Shown here piece by piece: positions 61,261-64,000 of a stretch of DNA of 64,000 bases (the first letter of the stretch is position 1; every line of letters begins with the position of its first letter). Source of the DNA: Putridiphycobacter sp045107045 (GTDB lineage Bacteria; Bacteroidota; Bacteroidia; Flavobacteriales_D; Crocinitomicaceae); the NCBI GenBank assembly GCA_045107045.1, contig JBGCFR010000012.1:1-64000 (forward strand). The letters are read 5' to 3'. Below the pieces are notes generated by a model that did no database searches, was not told where the DNA came from, and saw nothing but the letters and a program-made list of their open reading frames with translations. The position numbers and the translations under genes were made by a program.

Positions 61261-63059
61261 TAAATAAAGAGATTAAAAAAATAACGGAAAGAATTATAAC
61301 TAGAAGTAAGCCAACGCGCGATACTTACCTAGCAGAAATGAAATCTAGACTTAAGGACTCATATAGCAGGGCACATTTGAGTTGCGGAAATTTAGTCCAT
61401 GGTTTTGCAGGGTGTGGTGCAGATGATAAATCAGTTTTAGCGAAAAATGAAAGGCCTAACATAGGGATTGTCACCGCGTATAATGATATGCTTTCTGCAC
61501 ATAAACCTTATGAAGACTATCCTAAAAAAATACGCCAATATGCTCAAAAAAATAATGCAGTAGCTCAAGTGGCAGGTGCTGTTCCTGCCATGTGTGATGG
61601 TGTCACTCAAGGTCAGCCGGGCATGGAGTTATCATTGCATAGTAGAGATGTCATTAGTCTTTCAACAGCTGTAGCACTATCTCATGACATGTTTGATGGA
61701 GTGATTAACTTGGGAATTTGCGATAAAATTATTCCAGGACTCCTAATTGGAAACCTAAAATTTGGGCAATTACCTGCGCTGTTTATGCCTAGCGGTCCAA
61801 TGGAGTCTGGTATAAGTAATCAAGAAAAGGCAAAAATTAGACAGGACTTTGCTGAAGGCAAAATAGACAGAGCAGCATTACTGAAAGGTGAATCTGATTC
61901 CTATCATTCACCCGGGACATGCACGTTTTATGGTACCGCAAATAGTAACCAAATGTTAATGGAGATTATGGGTCTTCAACTACCAGGTTCAAGTTTTGTA
62001 AATCCAACCATGTCTATTCGTCAATTATTAAATGAAGAAGCTACCAGGGTTCTTGTAAGTTTAATTAATAATCGAAATTTTGAATCGTCCATTGCTGGTA
62101 TTATAAGTGAAAAAACAATTGTAAATGCGATCATTGGTTTGCTAGCCACTGGTGGTTCCACAAACCATACCATTCATATTATCGCAATAGCTCGTGCAGC
62201 TGGAATTATTATTAATTGGGATGATTTTTCAGATTTATCCAAAGTAATTCCGCTTCTAACACGAGTGTATCCAAATGGTGCTGCAGACGTTAATCATTTT
62301 CATGCATCCGGAGGAATGGGTTTGATTATTCATACGCTTTTAAAACATGGTTTATTGCATGAAGATGTACATACGATACTAGGGTATGGCATGAGTAAAT
62401 TTACACAAGAACCATCAGTAAAAAATAATAAAATTGAATGGAAGCAAGGCGCTACAGAATCGTTAAATGAAACAATTGTTAGAACTGCCGACAATCCTTT
62501 TAATACTGAAGGTGGTTTAAAAATTTTAAAAGGAAATATTGGTCGAGCAGTAATCAAAACATCAGCAGTTGATGAAAAACATTATTTAATTGAAGCACCT
62601 GCAGTTGTTTTTGATGAACAAGATGACCTCATCACGGCTTTTAAAAATGATGAATTGAATAAAGATTTTATTGCCATTATTCCATTTCAAGGTCCTAAGC
62701 AAAATGGTATGCCTGAACTTCATAAACTGACCCCTACTTTAACTATATTACAAAAAAGAGGTTACAAAGTAGCATTGGTGACTGATGGAAGAATGTCAGG
62801 TGCGTCGGGCAAGGTTCCAGCCGCAATTCATGTTGTTCCAGAAGCGCATGATGGTGGAATTATTGGTAAAATTATAACTGGAGATAAATTGACACTTGAT
62901 GCTATAAATGGCACCCTCGAGTGCCATAATACTGAGGTTAATACTAGACCAATAAGAACAAAAAACAACAAAGACGTAAGCGGCTATGGACGTGAAATGT
63001 TTGTTGGATTGAAAACAATTATTTCATCAAGTGAAGAAGGCGCTAGCTTTATAATTTAA
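61257..63059 (+). CDS. edd: 6-phosphogluconate dehydratase
   Basis: A 600-residue iron-sulfur dehydratase of the IlvD/Edd family. AVPAMCDGVTQGQPGMELSL, GICDKIIPGLL and SPGTCTFYGTANSN carry the cluster-binding cysteines; GGSTNHTIHI and VTDGRMSGASGKVPAAIHV are family signatures. The latter and the length favour Edd over IlvD (~560). It makes KDPG, the key intermediate of the Entner-Doudoroff route. Confidence 0.95.
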   Translation: MINKEIKKITERIITRSKPTRDTYLAEMKSRLKDSYSRAHLSCGNLVHGFAGCGADDKSVLAKNERPNIGIVTAYNDMLSAHKPYEDYPKKIRQYAQKNNAVAQVAGAVPAMCDGVTQGQPGMELSLHSRDVISLSTAVALSHDMFDGVINLGICDKIIPGLLIGNLKFGQLPALFMPSGPMESGISNQEKAKIRQDFAEGKIDRAALLKGESDSYHSPGTCTFYGTANSNQMLMEIMGLQLPGSSFVNPTMSIRQLLNEEATRVLVSLINNRNFESSIAGIISEKTIVNAIIGLLATGGSTNHTIHIIAIARAAGIIINWDDFSDLSKVIPLLTRVYPNGAADVNHFHASGGMGLIIHTLLKHGLLHEDVHTILGYGMSKFTQEPSVKNNKIEWKQGATESLNETIVRTADNPFNTEGGLKILKGNIGRAVIKTSAVDEKHYLIEAPAVVFDEQDDLITAFKNDELNKDFIAIIPFQGPKQNGMPELHKLTPTLTILQKRGYKVALVTDGRMSGASGKVPAAIHVVPEAHDGGIIGKIITGDKLTLDAINGTLECHNTEVNTRPIRTKNNKDVSGYGREMFVGLKTIISSSEEGASFII

Positions 63060-63063
63060 GTTT

Positions 63064-63627
63064 ATGAATCAGAATAATATTGATAGTGTTTTAAGTGCAC
63101 ATCCACTAATTCCAGTAGTTACTATTAATAATGCAAATGAAATTGATGGTATTATTTCAACTTTGCTCTCCAAAGGAATAAAGTGTATTGAAGTGACATT
63201 GAGAACCACATTTGCCCCAAAAGCTTTAGAGATAATTAAGGCTGAATATTCCAACGAAATTACGTTAGGCGTAGGCACAGTCATCTCTAAAAAACAAGTT
63301 GACATTATGGAATCAATTGGTGTAGACTTTATTGTTAATCCAGGTTTGTCTCAATCCTTGTGTGATTATCAGCATGCTTCAAAAATTCCATTTATTCCTG
63401 GAATTACAACCCCAAGTGAAATTATTTTGGGGTTAGAAAGTGGATGCGAAACACTTAAGTTTTTTCCAGCGAACTTATTTGGGGGTATAAAAGCACTAAA
63501 AACATATGGAAATGTCTTCCCTCAGGTTAAATTTTGCCCAACTGGAGGCATTAATGAAGATACTTTTCAAGAGTACCTTAGCTTAGAAAATGTAATTAGT
63601 GTGGGCGGATCTTGGATGATGAAGTAA
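63064..63627 (+). CDS. eda: KDPG aldolase
   Basis: A 187-residue class I aldolase barrel: Glu43 in IEVTLRT, GVGTV, NPGLS, and Schiff-base Lys133 in TLKFFPANLFGG; it ends at SVGGSWMM. It splits KDPG into pyruvate and glyceraldehyde-3-phosphate. Slightly shorter than the usual ~205-213 residues because the C-terminal helix after GGSW is trimmed. Last gene of the pathway operon. Confidence 0.93.
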   Translation: MNQNNIDSVLSAHPLIPVVTINNANEIDGIISTLLSKGIKCIEVTLRTTFAPKALEIIKAEYSNEITLGVGTVISKKQVDIMESIGVDFIVNPGLSQSLCDYQHASKIPFIPGITTPSEIILGLESGCETLKFFPANLFGGIKALKTYGNVFPQVKFCPTGGINEDTFQEYLSLENVISVGGSWMMK

Positions 63628-63637
63628 ACATGTAATG

Positions 63638-64000
63638 TTAAAAACTCAATAATTGCTTTAGTTTAACACTCTGTCGATCACTCACTTCTACTTCTTTTCC
63701 TGAAGTCAGTGTCAATTTTAGTTTTCCTTTGAACCATTTATCTACTTTAACAATATGCTGAATGTTTATGATTTCTTGTCGGTTAATTCTAAAGAAAAAT
63801 TCAGGATCGAGCCGGTTTTCTATTTGATTTAGTGATTTATGCAATAAAGGAGATTGGTCATTAAAAAAAATTTTTGTGTAATTTCCTTCAGTATGAAATA
63901 ATTGGACATCTTTTAATTTTGCTATAGAATATTTATCCGAATCCTTTATGAAAATGCTGTTCTCAATTGAACGTTTAGGTTTTTCAACAATGTCCTTTTC
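63638..64000 (-). CDS. LytTR-family response regulator, partial (cut by window edge)
   Basis: The last 120 codons are visible: a LytTR DNA-binding domain with IFIKDSDKYSIAKLKDVQLF, TEGNYTKIFF, FFRINRQEIINIQHIVKV, then GKLKLTLTSGKEVEVSDRQ and the end KLKQLLSF. The frame stays open through position 64000, so the N-terminus, probably a receiver domain, lies beyond the window. Convergent with eda with a 10-bp gap. Confidence 0.85.
   Translation of the reverse strand, partial: EKDIVEKPKRSIENSIFIKDSDKYSIAKLKDVQLFHTEGNYTKIFFNDQSPLLHKSLNQIENRLDPEFFFRINRQEIINIQHIVKVDKWFKGKLKLTLTSGKEVEVSDRQSVKLKQLLSF

Noticed and set aside
1..64000. tRNA or rRNA genes, CRISPR arrays, restriction, toxin-antitoxin or phage-defence systems
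   Set aside because: I looked for these in all gaps and among the proteins and found none that could be supported.

Overview
The window is AT-rich DNA from a Bacteroidota chromosome. The evidence is T9SS C-terminal sorting domains on three secreted proteins, promoters with a TAnnTTTG -7 box (several at exact spacing to a -33 TTG), the long form of IspG, DUF3667, CotH/lamin-tail and AsmA-like proteins, and BadF-type sugar kinase and FHS-type sugar permease families. A finer placement (Flavobacteriia or a relative) is likely but not proven from these genes. No tRNA, rRNA, CRISPR array, transposase or phage gene was seen.

Layout. Positions 1-4750 are an accessory patch of small, independently promoted genes (AraC regulator, VOC lipoprotein, DUF3667 membrane protein, DinB protein) mixed with relics: a reverse-strand SDR tail fused to half of a propeller gene, the N-terminal half of a GNAT acetyltransferase, and a lipoprotein pseudogene. 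One imperfect palindrome at 863-1000 has the architecture of an integron attC site. Positions 4753-9548 hold an Lrp-type regulator divergent from a Cys/Met PLP enzyme with an Lrp-like operator between them, the intact SDR, two lipoproteins, and an HxlR regulator next to a small membrane protein. Positions 9900-16230 are housekeeping: rlmN, an exported protein, a 36-aa membrane peptide, a GH3-family protein and ispG. Positions 16261-20958 encode two T9SS cargo proteins, then an ECF sigma / small membrane protein / CpxP-like sensor cassette.

Positions 21198-31407 comprise an FdhF/YdeP-type molybdopterin oxidoreductase and a complete thiamine operon (thiS-thiC-thiE/tenI-thiD-membrane protein-thiE-thiG-thiH-thiF) under a TPP riboswitch with a start-codon-sequestering hairpin. 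Positions 31428-52875 are almost all minus strand: a histidine kinase, an AsmA-like protein, a four-gene cluster rnpA-S41 protease-O-antigen ligase-S4 protein, tadA coupled to a 2023-aa alpha-2-macroglobulin, a T9SS protein, and the DUF853-YbdL-YafV (methionine/glutamine transamination and omega-amidase) cluster.

Positions 52981-63627 are a carbohydrate locus: a GH3 beta-glucosidase, a catalytically degenerate Nudix/winged-helix regulator, an FHS-type sugar permease, a BadF-type kinase, then the full oxidative Entner-Doudoroff set zwf-pgl-edd-eda. The strongest undescribed signal is that all three promoter regions of this locus carry the same perfect operator, TTATTGT-N7-ACAATAA; in two of them the -33 TTG lies inside it at exactly 20 bp from the -7 box. 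I read this as one regulon, probably controlled by the Nudix-like protein encoded within it. The right edge cuts a LytTR response regulator.
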